DNA from: an uncultured Pseudomonas sp.
Lineage (GTDB): Bacteria; Pseudomonadota; Gammaproteobacteria; Pseudomonadales; Pseudomonadaceae
NCBI RefSeq assembly: GCF_946885955.1
Contig: NZ_CAMPHI010000025.1
Location: 6,293 to 70,292, forward strand
Length of the DNA: 64,000 bases
Direction of reading: 5' to 3'
Shown here: piece by piece, positions 29,340 to 40,195 of the stretch
Position numbering within the stretch: position 1 is the stretch's first letter
Layout: every line of letters begins with the position of its first letter
Notes under the pieces: model-generated
Told to the model about the DNA's origin: nothing
The model's input: the letters and a program-made list of their open reading frames with translations, nothing else
Database searches by the model: none
Program-made: the position numbers and the translations under genes

Positions 29340-30458
29340 CTACTGGTGAGCCAGTTCCGGATGCTGGTTGAGCGCGTGGTTGAACTGCTCGACCCAGTAT
29401 GCGCTGAACTGGCTGCCGGCAAGCCCGTTGATTTCAAGTATGGCGCGCAGCAGTGGGCGTTTGCTCAGGGTCTGATGGGCGCGCTCATGGGTGCGTGCAT
29501 CGAAGGTGTCGACGATGGCCAGAATCAGTGCGCCGGCGCTGATTTCCACTTCCTGCAGGCCTTTCGGATAGCCACTGCCGTCGGCATGCTCCTGGTGTTG
29601 CAGGGCTATTTCGGCAGCAGCCTGCCAATTGGGCATGCGCTTGAGCAGGTCGTAGGCCAAGCGCGGGTGGGATTGCATATGGCGACGTTCTTCGCGATTG
29701 AAGCTGGCGTCCTTGTGCAGCATTTCCAGTGGCAGAAACGCCATGCCGAGGTCGTGCAGGCAAACGGCTGCGGCGAGTTGATCCGGTGGCTCGGGTGTGC
29801 CACCGATGCGGTTGATCATCAGCGCCAGGTCCAGTTGTCGCATGCCGCGGCCCTGCCAGTAGCGGGAGCGGCGTTCGCTGGCTTGCATCAGCTCGACGAA
29901 GAACAGCAGGTCGGCATCCAGTGCAATGCCGTGGCGTTCCAGCAGCTGTTCCGCCTGAGGCGCGCCCAAGGTGGGCGGGTTGACCAGTTGGGTATTGGGG
30001 TCGAGCTTGAGCAACAGCGCACGGCGCGCATCCATCTGGCGATTGCTCGGTGTCGTCGCCAAGGCGCTGAGGGCTTTGCAGAGCGCATCGACCTGTGCGG
30101 CATCCAGTCGTGCGGGTGCGCCGCCGAGATCCTGGGCGATCAATTCCTTGAGGTTGTCGAGGCTGAGCAGAAGGATATCGCCCAGCAGGCTGTCGAAGCT
30201 CAATTGCGCCTCGCGCAGGCATGAGAGGACGTCTTCCAGTGCTTGCGGCAGCGGCATGCGCGCGTTGAGGCCGATGTAGCCCAGGTTGCCTTTGAGGCTG
30301 TGGATCTGGCGGAACAGCTTATGTAAGCGCTCGGGATCGTCCGGCGCTTGCTCCAGTTCGATCAGCAGCTGTTCGCTGCGCTGGAATTGCTCGGCGGTTT
30401 CCTGGCGGAAGTCGTCCAGCAGATCGCGGGGTATTTCGGCGAGGGTTGGCTTGGCCAT
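29340..30458 (-). CDS. Hpt domain - HD-GYP-like phosphohydrolase
   Basis: 372 residues. An N-terminal Hpt domain carries the phospho-accepting His 53 in H-S-L-K-G. The C-terminal HD-GYP-like domain has H-D-L-G-M (235-239), H-P (264-265), H-Q-E-x-x-D-G-S-G-Y-P (288-298). In canonical HD-GYP enzymes these read HD(I/L)GK and HHExxDGxGYP, so a Lys and a His are replaced while HD and GYP remain. Phosphodiesterase activity toward c-di-GMP is therefore uncertain. The Hpt part implies control by a kinase outside the window. Divergent from aspS. Confidence 0.85.
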   Translation of the reverse strand: MAKPTLAEIPRDLLDDFRQETAEQFQRSEQLLIELEQAPDDPERLHKLFRQIHSLKGNLGYIGLNARMPLPQALEDVLSCLREAQLSFDSLLGDILLLSLDNLKELIAQDLGGAPARLDAAQVDALCKALSALATTPSNRQMDARRALLLKLDPNTQLVNPPTLGAPQAEQLLERHGIALDADLLFFVELMQASERRSRYWQGRGMRQLDLALMINRIGGTPEPPDQLAAAVCLHDLGMAFLPLEMLHKDASFNREERRHMQSHPRLAYDLLKRMPNWQAAAEIALQHQEHADGSGYPKGLQEVEISAGALILAIVDTFDARTHERAHQTLSKRPLLRAILEINGLAGSQFSAYWVEQFNHALNQHPELAHQ

Positions 30459-30677
30459 GGCCGCTCTCCTGTAGTGAGAACCCTCAGTATAGAAAGCCTT
30501 GACGAAAGCGCGTGGGCGGGCGGCTGCAAGTAGCGACTTAACCATATATAATCCTGCGCTTTGCCGCGAAATGCGGGTTGCGGAAAGCGTTGCGCAACCC
30601 CTCTGGCGGGCATGATCCGGACACGCGCGCCGCCCTGCGGCCCAACGAATTCAAGACTCAAGAGAAGCGATTACCCC

Positions 30678-32453
30678 ATGATGCGCAGCCACTATTGCGG
30701 CCAACTGAACGAGAGCCTGGAAGGTCAGGAAGTCACCCTTTGCGGTTGGGTCCATCGCCGTCGCGATCACGGCGGGGTGATCTTCCTCGATATCCGCGAC
30801 CGTGAAGGCCTGGCCCAGGTGGTATTCGACCCCGATCGCGCCGAAACCTTTGCCGCGGCAGACAAAGTGCGCAGCGAGTACGTAGTCAAAATCACCGGCA
30901 AGGTGCGGCTGCGACCGGCGGGTGCCGGTAACGCCAATATAGCTTCCGGCGCTATCGAAGTGCTGGGCTACGAACTGGAAGTGCTGAACGAGGCGGAAAC
31001 TCCGCCGTTCCCGCTCAATGAATACACCGACGTGGGCGAAGAAACCCGTCTGCGTTATCGCTTCATCGACCTGCGTCGCCCGGAGATGGCCGAGAAGCTC
31101 AAGCTGCGCTCGCGCATCACCTCGAGCATCCGCCGCTACCTCGACGACAACGGCTTCCTCGACGTGGAAACCCCGATCCTCACCCGCGCCACCCCGGAAG
31201 GCGCGCGCGACTATCTGGTGCCGAGCCGCACCCACGCCGGTAGCTTCTTCGCCCTGCCGCAGTCGCCGCAGCTGTTCAAGCAGCTGCTGATGGTGGCCGG
31301 CTTCGACCGCTACTACCAGATCGCCAAGTGCTTCCGTGACGAAGACCTGCGCGCCGACCGCCAGCCGGAATTCACCCAGATCGACATCGAGACCAGCTTC
31401 CTCGATGAAAAAGACATCATGGGCATCACCGAGACCATGGTGCGCAACCTGTTCAAGGAAGTGCTGGATGTCGAGTTCGGCGAGCTGCCGCACATGACCC
31501 TGGCCGAGGCCATGCGCCGCTTCGGTTCGGACAAGCCGGACCTGCGCAACCCGTTGGAACTGGTGGACGTCGAAGATCAGCTCAAGGACGTCGACTTCAA
31601 GGTCTTCGCCGGTCCGGCCAACGACCCCAAGTGCCGCGTCACCGCGCTGCGCGTACCGGGCGGGGCGAGCATGCCGCGCAAGCAGATCGACGACTACACC
31701 AAGTTCGTCGGCATCTACGGCGCCAAGGGCCTGGCCTATATCAAGGTCAACGAGCGCGCCAATGGCGTCGATGGCCTGCAGTCGCCGATCGTTAAGAACA
31801 TCCCGCTGGACAACATCAATGTGATCCTCGATCGCGTTGGTGCGGTCGATGGCGACATCGTGTTCTTCGGTGCCGACAAGGCCAAGATCGTCAGCGAGGC
31901 CCTGGGCGCGCTGCGCATCAAGCTGGGTCATGATCTGAATCTGCTCACCTGCGAGTGGGCACCGCTGTGGGTCGTAGACTTCCCGATGTTCGAGGAAAAC
32001 GACGACGGCAGCCTGACTGCCATGCACCACCCGTTCACCGCACCGAGCTGCAGCCCGACCGAGCTGGAAGCCAACCCGGCCGCCGCGCTGTCGCGTGCCT
32101 ACGACATGGTGCTTAACGGTACTGAGCTGGGCGGCGGTTCGATCCGTATCCACGACAAGGCCATGCAGCAGACCGTGTTCCGCGTACTGGGCATCAGCGA
32201 AGAGGAGCAGCAGGAGAAGTTCGGCTTCCTCCTCGACGCCCTGAAGTTCGGTGCGCCGCCTCATGGTGGCCTGGCCTTCGGTCTGGACCGTCTGGTGATG
32301 CTGATGACCGGCGCCCAGTCGATCCGCGAAGTGATCGCCTTCCCGAAAACCCAGAGCGCGGCCTGTGTCATGACCCAGGCGCCGGGTTTGGTGGATAACA
32401 AGGCTCTACGCGAACTGCATATTCGCCTGCGTGAGCAGCCGAAGGCGGAGTAA
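30678..32453 (+). CDS. aspS: Aspartyl-tRNA synthetase AspS (probably non-discriminating)
   Basis: 591 residues, class IIb synthetase with an OB-fold anticodon domain, the large GAD insertion (about residues 290-420) and motif 3 G-L-A-F-G-L-D-R near residue 535. The start [14 protein letters not shown] at 30678 is the Pseudomonas one. The anticodon domain reads R-R-R-D-H-G-G near residue 30 and A-G-A-G-N near residue 82; E. coli has R-R-R-D-L-G-S. His at position 31 and Gly near 83 were reported for the P. aeruginosa enzyme as the cause of relaxed tRNA-Asp/tRNA-Asn recognition, so this enzyme probably also makes Asp-tRNA-Asn for GatCAB. Confidence 0.96.
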   Translation: MMRSHYCGQLNESLEGQEVTLCGWVHRRRDHGGVIFLDIRDREGLAQVVFDPDRAETFAAADKVRSEYVVKITGKVRLRPAGAGNANIASGAIEVLGYELEVLNEAETPPFPLNEYTDVGEETRLRYRFIDLRRPEMAEKLKLRSRITSSIRRYLDDNGFLDVETPILTRATPEGARDYLVPSRTHAGSFFALPQSPQLFKQLLMVAGFDRYYQIAKCFRDEDLRADRQPEFTQIDIETSFLDEKDIMGITETMVRNLFKEVLDVEFGELPHMTLAEAMRRFGSDKPDLRNPLELVDVEDQLKDVDFKVFAGPANDPKCRVTALRVPGGASMPRKQIDDYTKFVGIYGAKGLAYIKVNERANGVDGLQSPIVKNIPLDNINVILDRVGAVDGDIVFFGADKAKIVSEALGALRIKLGHDLNLLTCEWAPLWVVDFPMFEENDDGSLTAMHHPFTAPSCSPTELEANPAAALSRAYDMVLNGTELGGGSIRIHDKAMQQTVFRVLGISEEEQQEKFGFLLDALKFGAPPHGGLAFGLDRLVMLMTGAQSIREVIAFPKTQSAACVMTQAPGLVDNKALRELHIRLREQPKAE

Positions 32454-32461
32454 AGCGTCAA

Positions 32462-32492
32462 AAGAAGCCTGGTTTTCCAGGCTTCTTCTTTA
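32462..32492 (+). terminator. Intrinsic terminator of aspS
   Basis: Stem AAGAAGCCTGG/CCAGGCTTCTT with loop TTTT, followed by CTTT. Confidence 0.9.
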
Positions 32493-32557
32493 TAGCTGGA
32501 CGGAGAGGCTCGAACTCTTACGCCTCGTTATCGAACTTGCAACAACCGGAGTGAGTT

Positions 32558-33307
32558 ATGGCTGGTCATTCCAAATGGGCCAATATCAAGCACCGCAAGG
32601 GGCGCCAAGACGCCAAGCGCGGCAAGATTTTCACCAAGCTTATTCGTGAGCTGACCGTTGCTGCCAAGCATGGCGGGCCGGTCCCGGCAGACAACCCGCG
32701 CCTGCGTCTGGCCGTGGACAAGGCGTTGACGGCCAACATGTCGCGTGACGTCATCGATCGTGCCATCGCCCGGGGTGCTGGTAACGACGAAGCCGACAAC
32801 ATGATCGAGCTGAGTTATGAAGGTTATGCGCCAAGCGGCGTGGCGATCTTCGTCGAGGCCATGACCGACAATCGCAACCGCACTGCCGCCGAGGTACGCC
32901 ACGCCTTTACCAAGTGCGCCGGCAACCTGGGCACCGATGGTTCGGTGGCCTATATGTTCGAGCGCAAGGGGCATATCAGTTACGCCCCCGGGGTCGATGA
33001 AGAAGCCTTGATGGACGCCGCCCTAGAGGCGGGTGCCGACGATATCGTCAGCAACGACGACGGTTCGGTGGATGTCTACACCGCCTTCGCCGGCTTCCAT
33101 GCGGTGAACGAGGCGCTCGGCGCCGCCGGGTTCAAGGGCGACGAGGCCGAGATATCGATGATCCCGTCGATCGCCGCGCCCATCGCCGATCTGGAAACCG
33201 CGCAGAAAGTCATCAAGCTGATCGACATGCTGGAAGACCTCGACGACGTGCAGAACGTCTACCACAACGCCGAGATCCCCGACGAGATCATGGAGCAGCT
33301 GGGCTGA
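32558..33307 (+). CDS. yebC: YebC/PmpR family transcriptional regulator
   Basis: 249 residues, begins [20 protein letters not shown], the invariant YebC start, with the acidic C-terminal region typical of TACO1/YebC proteins. In P. aeruginosa the orthologue PmpR represses the PQS quorum-sensing regulator; the family has also been linked to relief of ribosome stalling at proline stretches. GGAG precedes the ATG. Located between aspS and ruvC, as in most gammaproteobacteria. Confidence 0.94.
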   Translation: MAGHSKWANIKHRKGRQDAKRGKIFTKLIRELTVAAKHGGPVPADNPRLRLAVDKALTANMSRDVIDRAIARGAGNDEADNMIELSYEGYAPSGVAIFVEAMTDNRNRTAAEVRHAFTKCAGNLGTDGSVAYMFERKGHISYAPGVDEEALMDAALEAGADDIVSNDDGSVDVYTAFAGFHAVNEALGAAGFKGDEAEISMIPSIAAPIADLETAQKVIKLIDMLEDLDDVQNVYHNAEIPDEIMEQLG

Positions 33308-33325
33308 TCGCGATTGTCGCTCGCC

Positions 33326-33361
33326 AAGCCGGAAGTCGCCCCAGGCCCTTCCGGCTTTTTT
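33326..33361 (+). terminator. Intrinsic terminator of yebC
   Basis: Stem AAGCCGGAAG/CTTCCGGCTT with T-run to 33361. Confidence 0.85.
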
Positions 33362-33484
33362 CATGGTGAGTGCGCAGGCGTATTCGGGGTGACGCCGGCA
33401 TGGGCTGCCCCTATACTCGGCAACTGGATAAATAGACAGTGCGGCCGGTCAGTGAGTATCGGCGGTTCGAGTGGGCGGCATTAA

Positions 33485-34009
33485 ATGACCTTGATTCTCG
33501 GCATCGACCCCGGTTCGCGCATTACCGGCTATGGCGTGGTGCGCGACACCGGGCGCAGTTGCGAATATGTCGCCTCGGGCTGCATCCGCACGGGTAGCGG
33601 CTCCATGGCCGAGCGCCTGCAGATCGTGTTTCGCGGGGTGCGTGAGGTCATCGAAACCTACGGGCCGGTGACCATGGGCATCGAACAGGTGTTTATGGCG
33701 CGCAATCCGGACTCGGCGCTCAAGCTTGGCCAGGCGCGGGGCGTGGCCATAGTCGCGGGGATCGAAGCGGGCCTGGATGTCGCCGAATACACCGCGACCC
33801 AGGTCAAGCAGGCGATTTCCGGCAGCGGTGGGGCGAACAAGGAGCAGGTGCAGCTGATGGTCATGCACCTGCTCAAGTTGGTGCAGAAACCGCAGATCGA
33901 CGCCTCCGACGCCCTGGCGGTCGCGCTTTGCCATGCCCACCATCGGCAGAGCCTGATACCCCATGGTCTGGTCGGCGCCAAGCGGCGTGCCGGTCGTCTT
34001 CGTTTATAA
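33485..34009 (+). CDS. ruvC: Holliday junction endonuclease RuvC
   Basis: 174 residues, cuts Holliday junctions symmetrically. Acidic catalytic residues are visible in I-L-G-I-D-P-G-S (Asp 7), M-G-I-E-Q-V-F (Glu 66) and the D-A-S-D-A-L-A-V-A pair near residue 139. First gene of ruvCAB, which resolves recombination intermediates; ruvA follows after 20 bases. Confidence 0.96.
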   Translation: MTLILGIDPGSRITGYGVVRDTGRSCEYVASGCIRTGSGSMAERLQIVFRGVREVIETYGPVTMGIEQVFMARNPDSALKLGQARGVAIVAGIEAGLDVAEYTATQVKQAISGSGGANKEQVQLMVMHLLKLVQKPQIDASDALAVALCHAHHRQSLIPHGLVGAKRRAGRLRL

Positions 34010-34029
34010 GCATATTCAAGGAAGCAGCG

Positions 34030-34635
34030 GTGATCGGACGTTTGCGCGGTACCCTGGCGGAGAAACACCCGCCCCATGTAATTCTGGATGTGAATGGTCT
34101 GGGTTATGAGCTGGAAGTCCCCATGACGACCTTGTACCGTTTACCGGCGGTGGGCGAACCCCTGACATTGCATACCCATCTGGTGGTGCGCGAGGATGCG
34201 CACCTGTTGTATGGCTTTTTTGAGAAGCGCGAGCGCGAGCTGTTCCGCGAGTTGATCCGCCTCAATGGCGTCGGCCCTAAATTGGCCCTGGCCTTGATGT
34301 CGGGGCTTGAGGTCGACGAGCTGGTGCGTTGCGTGCAAGCGCAGGACACCTCGGTGCTGGTGAAGATACCCGGCGTCGGCAAGAAAACCGCCGAGCGCTT
34401 GCTGGTTGAACTGAAGGACCGCTTCAAGGCCTGGGAAACCGTGCCGGGTCTGACCCCGTTGGCGGTTGAACCTCGTGGCAAGGGCGCAGTCATAAGCGCG
34501 GAGAATGATGCGGTCAGTGCACTTATTTCTCTCGGTTATAAACCCCAGGAAGCCAGTCGCGCCGTCTCAGCCATCAAGGAAGAAGGCTTGAGTAGTGAAG
34601 ATCTGATTCGTCGTGCCCTGAAGGGAATGCTGTAG
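34030..34635 (+). CDS. ruvA: Holliday junction DNA helicase subunit RuvA
   Basis: 201 residues. The start is GTG at 34030 after AAGGA; the product begins [20 protein letters not shown]. Domain I beta-barrel, domain II with two helix-hairpin-helix motifs ([10 protein letters not shown] near residue 77 and [11 protein letters not shown] near residue 112), and domain III at the C-terminus that contacts RuvB. The stop overlaps the ruvB GTG by one base. Confidence 0.96.
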   Translation: MIGRLRGTLAEKHPPHVILDVNGLGYELEVPMTTLYRLPAVGEPLTLHTHLVVREDAHLLYGFFEKRERELFRELIRLNGVGPKLALALMSGLEVDELVRCVQAQDTSVLVKIPGVGKKTAERLLVELKDRFKAWETVPGLTPLAVEPRGKGAVISAENDAVSALISLGYKPQEASRAVSAIKEEGLSSEDLIRRALKGML

Positions 34636-35687
34636 TGCTAGAAGCCGATCGCCTGATTACCTCGACCACGCTCGACCGCGACGAGCAGGTCGACCGTGCT
34701 ATCCGTCCGCTCAAGCTGGCCGATTACATCGGTCAGCCGAATGTGCGCGAACAGATGGAGCTGTTTATCCAGGCCGCCCGTGGGCGCAGCGAAGCCCTGG
34801 ACCACACACTGATCTTCGGCCCGCCCGGTCTGGGCAAAACCACCCTGGCCAATATCATCGCCCAGGAAATGAACGTCTCGATCAAAAGCACCTCGGGTCC
34901 GGTACTCGAACGTCCGGGCGATCTGGCTGCTCTGCTGACCAATCTGGAGCCGGGCGATCTGTTGTTCATCGATGAAATCCATCGCCTGTCGCCCATCGTC
35001 GAGGAAGTGCTATACCCGGCCATGGAGGATTTCCAGCTCGACATCATGATCGGCGAAGGTCCGGCGGCGCGCTCGATCAAGCTCGACTTGCCGCCGTTCA
35101 CCCTGGTCGGTGCCACCACTCGCGCCGGCATGCTGACCAATCCGCTGCGCGACCGCTTCGGTATCGTCCAGCGTCTGGAGTTCTATAACGTCGACGATCT
35201 GACGACCATCGTCATGCGTTCGGCGGGGATTCTCGGCTTGCCGATCGAGCAGCAGGGCGCCTTCGAGATCGCCCGGCGCGCCCGTGGCACCCCGCGTATC
35301 GCCAACCGCCTACTGCGCCGTGTGCGCGACTTCGCCGAAGTGCGCGGCCAGGGCCAGATCACCCAGGCCATCGCCGACAAGGCGTTGAACCTGCTGGATG
35401 TCGACGAGCGCGGTTTCGACCATCAGGATCGTCGGCTGTTGTTGACCATGATCGAGAAATTCGACGGCGGCCCGGTCGGGGTCGACAACCTGGCGGCGGC
35501 GATCAGCGAAGAGCGCCACACCATCGAAGACGTATTGGAGCCCTACCTGATTCAGCAGGGTTACATCATGCGCACCCCGCGTGGGCGCGTGGTCACTCGT
35601 CATGCCTACTTGCACTTTGGTCTGAATACGCCCAAGCGTATGGGCGAATTGCCAAGTGCCGATCTATTTGCGGACGACAATGAATAG
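34635..35687 (+). CDS. ruvB: Holliday junction branch-migration ATPase RuvB
   Basis: 350 residues, AAA+ hexameric motor. GTG start at 34635, overlapping the ruvA stop (TAGTG). Walker [10 protein letters not shown] near residue 62, Walker B L-F-I-D-E-I-H near residue 112, sensor I G-A-T-T-R-A-G, and a C-terminal winged helix with R-T-P-R-G-R near residue 318. Confidence 0.97.
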   Translation: MLEADRLITSTTLDRDEQVDRAIRPLKLADYIGQPNVREQMELFIQAARGRSEALDHTLIFGPPGLGKTTLANIIAQEMNVSIKSTSGPVLERPGDLAALLTNLEPGDLLFIDEIHRLSPIVEEVLYPAMEDFQLDIMIGEGPAARSIKLDLPPFTLVGATTRAGMLTNPLRDRFGIVQRLEFYNVDDLTTIVMRSAGILGLPIEQQGAFEIARRARGTPRIANRLLRRVRDFAEVRGQGQITQAIADKALNLLDVDERGFDHQDRRLLLTMIEKFDGGPVGVDNLAAAISEERHTIEDVLEPYLIQQGYIMRTPRGRVVTRHAYLHFGLNTPKRMGELPSADLFADDNE

Positions 35688-35739
35688 AAAAAAATACTTA
35701 CCTCAGGCGATTGGCAAGATCGGGAGCCGGCACTAGAGT

Positions 35740-36195
35740 ATGCGCGCATCAAACGGAGTTCAGCCTTTCGCCCATCGTTGTCGGGTTTATTACGAAGACA
35801 CCGATGCGGGCGGCATCGTCTACTACGTCAACTACCTCAAATTTATGGAACGGGCTCGCACCGAGCGGCTGCGTGATCTGGGTTTTGCCCAGTCGGCGCT
35901 GGCAGGTGAGGGCCTGTTATTCGTCGTGCATTCGGCAGAGGCGCGCTATCACGCGCCGGCCCGTCTGGACGACGAGTTGCTGGTAACGGCCGAAGTGATC
36001 GAGTTGAACCGTGTCAGCCTGCGTTTTCGTCAACAGGTCAGGCGCGTGGCGGATGATGTGCTGCTCTGTGAGGGGCAGTTTTTGGTGGCCTGTGTCGGCG
36101 CCAGTAGTTTGAAACCCCGGGCTATTCCCCCAGTTCTGCGTGCGGCCTTTGCCGAGCAGGGCGGCGCGGGTACATCTAGTAGAGCAGGAGAGTAA
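35740..36195 (+). CDS. ybgC: Tol-Pal associated acyl-CoA thioesterase YbgC
   Basis: 151 residues, hotdog thioesterase. [14 protein letters not shown] near residue 17 contains the catalytic Asp; F-M-E-R-A-R-T-E follows. YbgC acts on acyl-CoA or acyl-ACP and is the first gene of the tol-pal cluster. The stop is two bases from the tolQ start, so transcription is shared. Confidence 0.94.
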   Translation: MRASNGVQPFAHRCRVYYEDTDAGGIVYYVNYLKFMERARTERLRDLGFAQSALAGEGLLFVVHSAEARYHAPARLDDELLVTAEVIELNRVSLRFRQQVRRVADDVLLCEGQFLVACVGASSLKPRAIPPVLRAAFAEQGGAGTSSRAGE

Positions 36196-36197
36196 GC

Positions 36198-36893
36198 GTG
36201 GAAGCCAACGCCGTTGACCATATGTCGATGTGGAGTTTGATCAGCAACGCCAGCCTGGTGGTGCAATTGGTGATGTTGACGCTAGTGGCTGCGTCCGTCA
36301 CCTCCTGGGTCATGATCTTTCAGCGCACCACCTTGCTGCGCGCGGCCAAGCGCGCCCTGGATAATTTCGAAGAGCGCTTCTGGTCCGGTATCGACCTGTC
36401 CAAGCTGTATCGTCAAGCGGGCAGCAACCCGGATCCGGATTCCGGGCTGGAGCAGATTTTCCGCGCCGGCTTTAAGGAGTTCTCGCGCTTGCGTCAGCAG
36501 CAGGGCGTCGACCCTGACGCGGTGATGGACGCTGTGGCGCGCGCCATGCGCGTGGCCATTTCGCGCGAAGAAGAGAAGCTCGAGCAGAGCCTGCCGTTTC
36601 TCGCCACCGTCGGTTCCACCAGTCCTTATATCGGTCTGTTCGGCACCGTTTGGGGGATCATGAACTCGTTCCGCGGCTTGGCCCAGGTGCAACAGGCAAC
36701 TCTCGCCACAGTCGCGCCGGGTATCGCCGAGGCGTTGATCGCCACGGCCATCGGTTTGTTCGCCGCCATCCCGGCGGTCATTGCCTATAACCGTTTTTCC
36801 TCGCGCGGCGAGATGCTGATCGGCCGTTATTACACCTTCGCCGACGAGTTCCAGGCGATTCTGCATCGCAAAGTGCACACCAGCGACGACTAA
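36198..36893 (+). CDS. tolQ: Tol-Pal motor subunit TolQ
   Basis: 231 residues, inner-membrane protein homologous to ExbB/MotA. Three transmembrane segments: about 19-39, 135-157 and 170-192, with the conserved T-V-G-S-T-S-P-Y-I-G-L-F-G-T-V-W-G motif. With TolR it uses the proton gradient to energise TolA during outer-membrane constriction. The start is GTG at 36198 after GGAGAGTAA. Confidence 0.96.
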   Translation: MEANAVDHMSMWSLISNASLVVQLVMLTLVAASVTSWVMIFQRTTLLRAAKRALDNFEERFWSGIDLSKLYRQAGSNPDPDSGLEQIFRAGFKEFSRLRQQQGVDPDAVMDAVARAMRVAISREEEKLEQSLPFLATVGSTSPYIGLFGTVWGIMNSFRGLAQVQQATLATVAPGIAEALIATAIGLFAAIPAVIAYNRFSSRGEMLIGRYYTFADEFQAILHRKVHTSDD

Positions 36894-36927
36894 GCCCTCG
36901 GCATTTTCAATACAGGTTTTCTAAGCC

Positions 36928-37380
36928 ATGGCGAGAATTCGCAACAGACGCAAGCCGGTCGCCGAGATGAACGTGGTGCCCTACATCGATGTGATGTTGG
37001 TGCTGCTGGTGATCTTTATGGTGACTGCGCCGATGCTCAATCAAGGGGTCAAGGTCGATCTGCCGAAAGTCAGCAGCGAGGTCTTGCCGCAGGACAACAA
37101 CGCCCAGGTGCTGACCATATCGATCAAGGCCGACAAGACCTATTACTGGAATATGGGTACCGAGGTCGATGTCGATACTGTGCAGGACCAGGCGATGACC
37201 TTGGAAGAAATGACCCGCGCGGTGACCGCGATCATCAACCAGAGCCGTACCCAGGGTAAGCAGGTGCAGGTATTCGTGCGCGGTGACAAGGCGGTCGATT
37301 ACGGCACCGTAATGGCGGCCATGGGCGGCCTGCAGCAGGCCGACGTCGGTAACGTCGGGCTGATTACCGAGGCCCCCTGA
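36928..37380 (+). CDS. tolR: Tol-Pal motor subunit TolR
   Basis: 150 residues, one transmembrane helix (about 18-38) with the proton-carrying Asp in V-V-P-Y-I-D-V-M-L-V-L-L-V-I-F-M, then a periplasmic ExbD-like domain. The stop overlaps the tolA start by one base. Confidence 0.95.
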   Translation: MARIRNRRKPVAEMNVVPYIDVMLVLLVIFMVTAPMLNQGVKVDLPKVSSEVLPQDNNAQVLTISIKADKTYYWNMGTEVDVDTVQDQAMTLEEMTRAVTAIINQSRTQGKQVQVFVRGDKAVDYGTVMAAMGGLQQADVGNVGLITEAP

Positions 37381-38324
37381 TGCAGCAGCGCGAGCGTTCC
37401 CCTTCGGAAAGCCTGTTCTGGCCGGTGCTTTGGGCCGTGGCGCTGCATGTGCTGATGTTCGCCATGCTGTTCGTCAGCTTCGCCTTCGCCCCGGATCTTC
37501 CGCCGGCGAGGCCGGTGGTGCAGGCGACCTTATATAAGTTGCAGTCGCAGAGTCAGGCCACCACCCAGACCAATCAGAAAATCGCCGGGGAAATCAAGAA
37601 AACCACCGCGCCTATCTATGAGACCGAACAGCTCGAGCAGAAAAAAGCCGAGCAGGAAAAGCAGGCGGTTGCAGCCAAGGCTGCGGAGCAGAAAAAGGCC
37701 GAAGAGGCCAAGAAGGCCGAAGCGGCGAAAAAAGCCGATGCCGAGAAAAAGGCCGCCGAACAGAAGAAGCTAGCGGATATCGCCAAGAAGAAAGCCGCGG
37801 ATGAGGCGGCGAAGAAGAAAGCCGCCGAGGACGCGAAGAAGAAGGCGGCAGAAGAAGCGAAGAAAAAGGCAGCAGCCGAAGCAGCTAAAAAGAAAGCTGC
37901 TGAGGATGCCAAGAAGAAGGCCGCTGAGGCTGCGCAGCGCAAAGCATTGGAAGACAAGAAGGCCGCGGCTTTGGCCGAGTTGCTCTCCGAAGACGTGGGG
38001 CGTCAGCAAGCGATGGCTGAGACTCAGGGCGATGAGGTGGCGGGTAATTTGGATGATTTAATTACCAGGCTGATTACAGAAAGCTGGCAGAAGCCGATGT
38101 CAGCCCGTCCTGGAATGAGTGTTCAGCTGCAGATTCAGATGCTGCCGGACGGGACTATTACTAATGTTAGTGTCACTCGCTCCAGTGGTGATGGGGCGTT
38201 CGATAGCTCGTCTGTGGCGGCGGTGCGCAATGTCGGCCGTATTCCCCAGATGCAAGATCTAGATAGAGCTACCTTTGACCGGCTGTATAGGCAACGCGAC
38301 ATTATTTTCCAACCGAGGGAATGA
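37380..38324 (+). CDS. tolA: Envelope protein TolA
   Basis: 314 residues. A single membrane anchor at residues 14-37 is followed by a periplasmic helix of about 120 residues made almost only of Lys, Ala and Glu (imperfect AKKKAAEE repeats, residues about 80-200) and a C-terminal globular domain with G-M-S-V-Q-L-Q-I and [10 protein letters not shown] that binds TolB/Pal and colicin- or phage-type ligands. The repeat shows at DNA level as runs of AAGAAGAAAGCC. The stop lies nine bases before the likely tolB start. Confidence 0.94.
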   Translation: MQQRERSPSESLFWPVLWAVALHVLMFAMLFVSFAFAPDLPPARPVVQATLYKLQSQSQATTQTNQKIAGEIKKTTAPIYETEQLEQKKAEQEKQAVAAKAAEQKKAEEAKKAEAAKKADAEKKAAEQKKLADIAKKKAADEAAKKKAAEDAKKKAAEEAKKKAAAEAAKKKAAEDAKKKAAEAAQRKALEDKKAAALAELLSEDVGRQQAMAETQGDEVAGNLDDLITRLITESWQKPMSARPGMSVQLQIQMLPDGTITNVSVTRSSGDGAFDSSSVAAVRNVGRIPQMQDLDRATFDRLYRQRDIIFQPRE

Positions 38325-38329
38325 ATTCT

Positions 38330-39628
38330 GTGAATACCTTGATACGTATCGCCCTACTGGGGCTTACTCTTCTCGTTGGCGTTGCGCAGGCTGCTAACCC
38401 GTTGATGATTGTTGATGGTACCGACCGCGCCACCCCCATCGCCGTCGTCCCCTTTGGCTGGCAAAGCGGCAGCGTATTGCCGGACGACATGGCGGACATC
38501 ATTGGCAAGGACCTGCGCAATTCCGGCGTGTTCGAGCCCATTGCCCGGCAGAACATGATCAGCCTGCCGACCCAGGCCAGTGAAGTGATCTATCGCGACT
38601 GGAAAGCGCTGGGCGCCCAGTACGTGCTCGTCGGCAATATGGTGCCCAACGGTGGACGTCTGCAGGTGCAGTTCGCCCTGTTCAACGTCGCCACCGAGCA
38701 ACAGGTGTTGGCCGGCAGCGTCGGTGGTGGTGTCGATCAAATACGCGATATGGCCCACCATATCGCTGACCAGTCATTCGAGAAGCTGACCGGGGTCAAG
38801 GGCGCGTTTTCCACCCGCTTGCTCTATGTGACCGCCGAGCGCTTTTCGGTCAACAACACCCGCTACACCCTGCAGCGCTCCGATTACGACGGCGCCCGCG
38901 CGGTGACCTTGTTGCAATCGCGCGAGCCGATCCTGTCGCCATCCTTTGCGCCGGACGGTAAACGCATCGCCTATGTCTCTTTCGAGCAGAAGCGTCCGCG
39001 AATTTTCGTGCAGCACATCGACACCGGTCGTCGTGAGCAGATCACCAACTTCGAAGGCCTCAACGGCGCGCCAGCCTGGTCGCCGGACGGCAATCGCCTG
39101 GCCTTCGTGCTGTCGAAGGACGGCAATCCGGAAATCTATGTAATGGACATGGGCAGTCGCCAATTGCGGCGGGTGACCAACCAGGGTTCGATCGATACCG
39201 AACCTTTCTGGGGGAAGGATGGTCAGACGCTATATTTCACGTCCGACCGCTCGGGAAAACCACAGATTTACAAAACCAATATCAACAGCGGCGCAGTGGA
39301 GCGTGTGACCTTTGTAGGCAACTACAACGCCAACCCGAAACTGTCCGCTGATGAAAAAACCCTGGTGATGATTCATCGTCAGGATGGTTACACCGTGTTC
39401 AAGGTGGCGGCGATGGACCTGCAGCGCGGCAATTTGCGCATCTTGTCGGACACCAGTCTGGACGAGTCGCCCACTGTTGCGCCAAATGGCGTCATGCTAA
39501 TCTACGCCACCCGCCAGCAGGGTCGGGGAGTCTTGATGTTAGCGTCCACCAATGGTCGCGTAAGGCTCCCTCTTCCTACCGCTCAAGGCGAAGTTCGAGA
39601 GCCTTCCTGGTCCCCCTTCCTGAACTGA
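38330..39628 (+). CDS. tolB: Periplasmic Tol-Pal protein TolB
   Basis: 432 residues: signal peptide (A-Q-A cleavage near residue 21), N-terminal alpha/beta domain, and a C-terminal six-bladed beta-propeller with repeated P-x-W/F-x-P-D-G and D-R-S-G-K-P-Q-I-Y motifs. Two starts compete: ATG 38321 (overlapping the tolA stop) and GTG 38330. GAGGGA abuts the ATG directly but lies ten bases from the GTG; the GTG also gives MNTLIRIAL, like other Pseudomonas TolB. I prefer the GTG. Confidence 0.95.
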   Translation: MNTLIRIALLGLTLLVGVAQAANPLMIVDGTDRATPIAVVPFGWQSGSVLPDDMADIIGKDLRNSGVFEPIARQNMISLPTQASEVIYRDWKALGAQYVLVGNMVPNGGRLQVQFALFNVATEQQVLAGSVGGGVDQIRDMAHHIADQSFEKLTGVKGAFSTRLLYVTAERFSVNNTRYTLQRSDYDGARAVTLLQSREPILSPSFAPDGKRIAYVSFEQKRPRIFVQHIDTGRREQITNFEGLNGAPAWSPDGNRLAFVLSKDGNPEIYVMDMGSRQLRRVTNQGSIDTEPFWGKDGQTLYFTSDRSGKPQIYKTNINSGAVERVTFVGNYNANPKLSADEKTLVMIHRQDGYTVFKVAAMDLQRGNLRILSDTSLDESPTVAPNGVMLIYATRQQGRGVLMLASTNGRVRLPLPTAQGEVREPSWSPFLN

Positions 39629-39691
39629 TGCGGTGCTTCACCTTTGCTTCACAATTTGCTTAACACACTGGGGTTCATTAGGAGCTACATG

Positions 39692-40189
39692 ATGGAAATG
39701 TTGAAATTTGGTAAGTTCGCTGCGCTGGGTTTGGCTCTCGCCGTGGCAGTTGGTTGTTCCTCCAAGGGCGGCGATGCTGCTGGCGAAGGCGCTACCGATC
39801 CTAACGCCGGTTACGGCGCCAACACTGGCGACGTCGATGGCAGCCTGAGCGAAGAAGCGGCTCTGCGCGCTATCACCACCTTCTACTTCGAATACGACAG
39901 CTCGGACCTGAAACCGGAAGCCATGCGCGCTCTGGACGTTCATGCCAAGGACCTGAAAGGCAACGGCGCTCGCGTCGTTCTGGAAGGCCACGCTGACGAG
40001 CGCGGCACCCGTGAGTACAACATGGCTCTGGGCGAGCGTCGCGCCAAGGCCGTTCAGCGCTACCTGGTTCTGCAGGGCGTTTCCCCGGCTCAGCTGGAGC
40101 TGGTTTCCTACGGTGAAGAGCGTCCGGTTGCCACTGGCAACGACGAGCAATCCTGGGCGCAAAACCGCCGCGTCGAACTGCGTAAGTAA
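39692..40189 (+). CDS. pal: Peptidoglycan-associated lipoprotein Pal (OprL)
   Basis: 165 residues. Lipobox V-A-V-G-C with Cys 21, a Gly-rich linker, and an OmpA-type peptidoglycan-binding domain ([10 protein letters not shown], then [13 protein letters not shown], then N-R-R-V-E). It links the outer membrane to the wall and to TolB/TolA. Of two adjacent ATGs, 39692 has the better distance to AGGAG and gives MEMLKFGKF as in P. aeruginosa OprL. Confidence 0.96.
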   Translation: MEMLKFGKFAALGLALAVAVGCSSKGGDAAGEGATDPNAGYGANTGDVDGSLSEEAALRAITTFYFEYDSSDLKPEAMRALDVHAKDLKGNGARVVLEGHADERGTREYNMALGERRAKAVQRYLVLQGVSPAQLELVSYGEERPVATGNDEQSWAQNRRVELRK

Positions 40190-40195
40190 TTCGAT

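Noticed and set aside
30651..32264. 537-codon open frame antisense to aspS
   Set aside because: Same reason: mirror of a strongly coding gene in GC-rich DNA.
37620..37970. Short repeated DNA in tolA as a CRISPR-like array
   Set aside because: The repeats are in-frame AAG/GCC codons of the TolA helix, without spacers of constant length.
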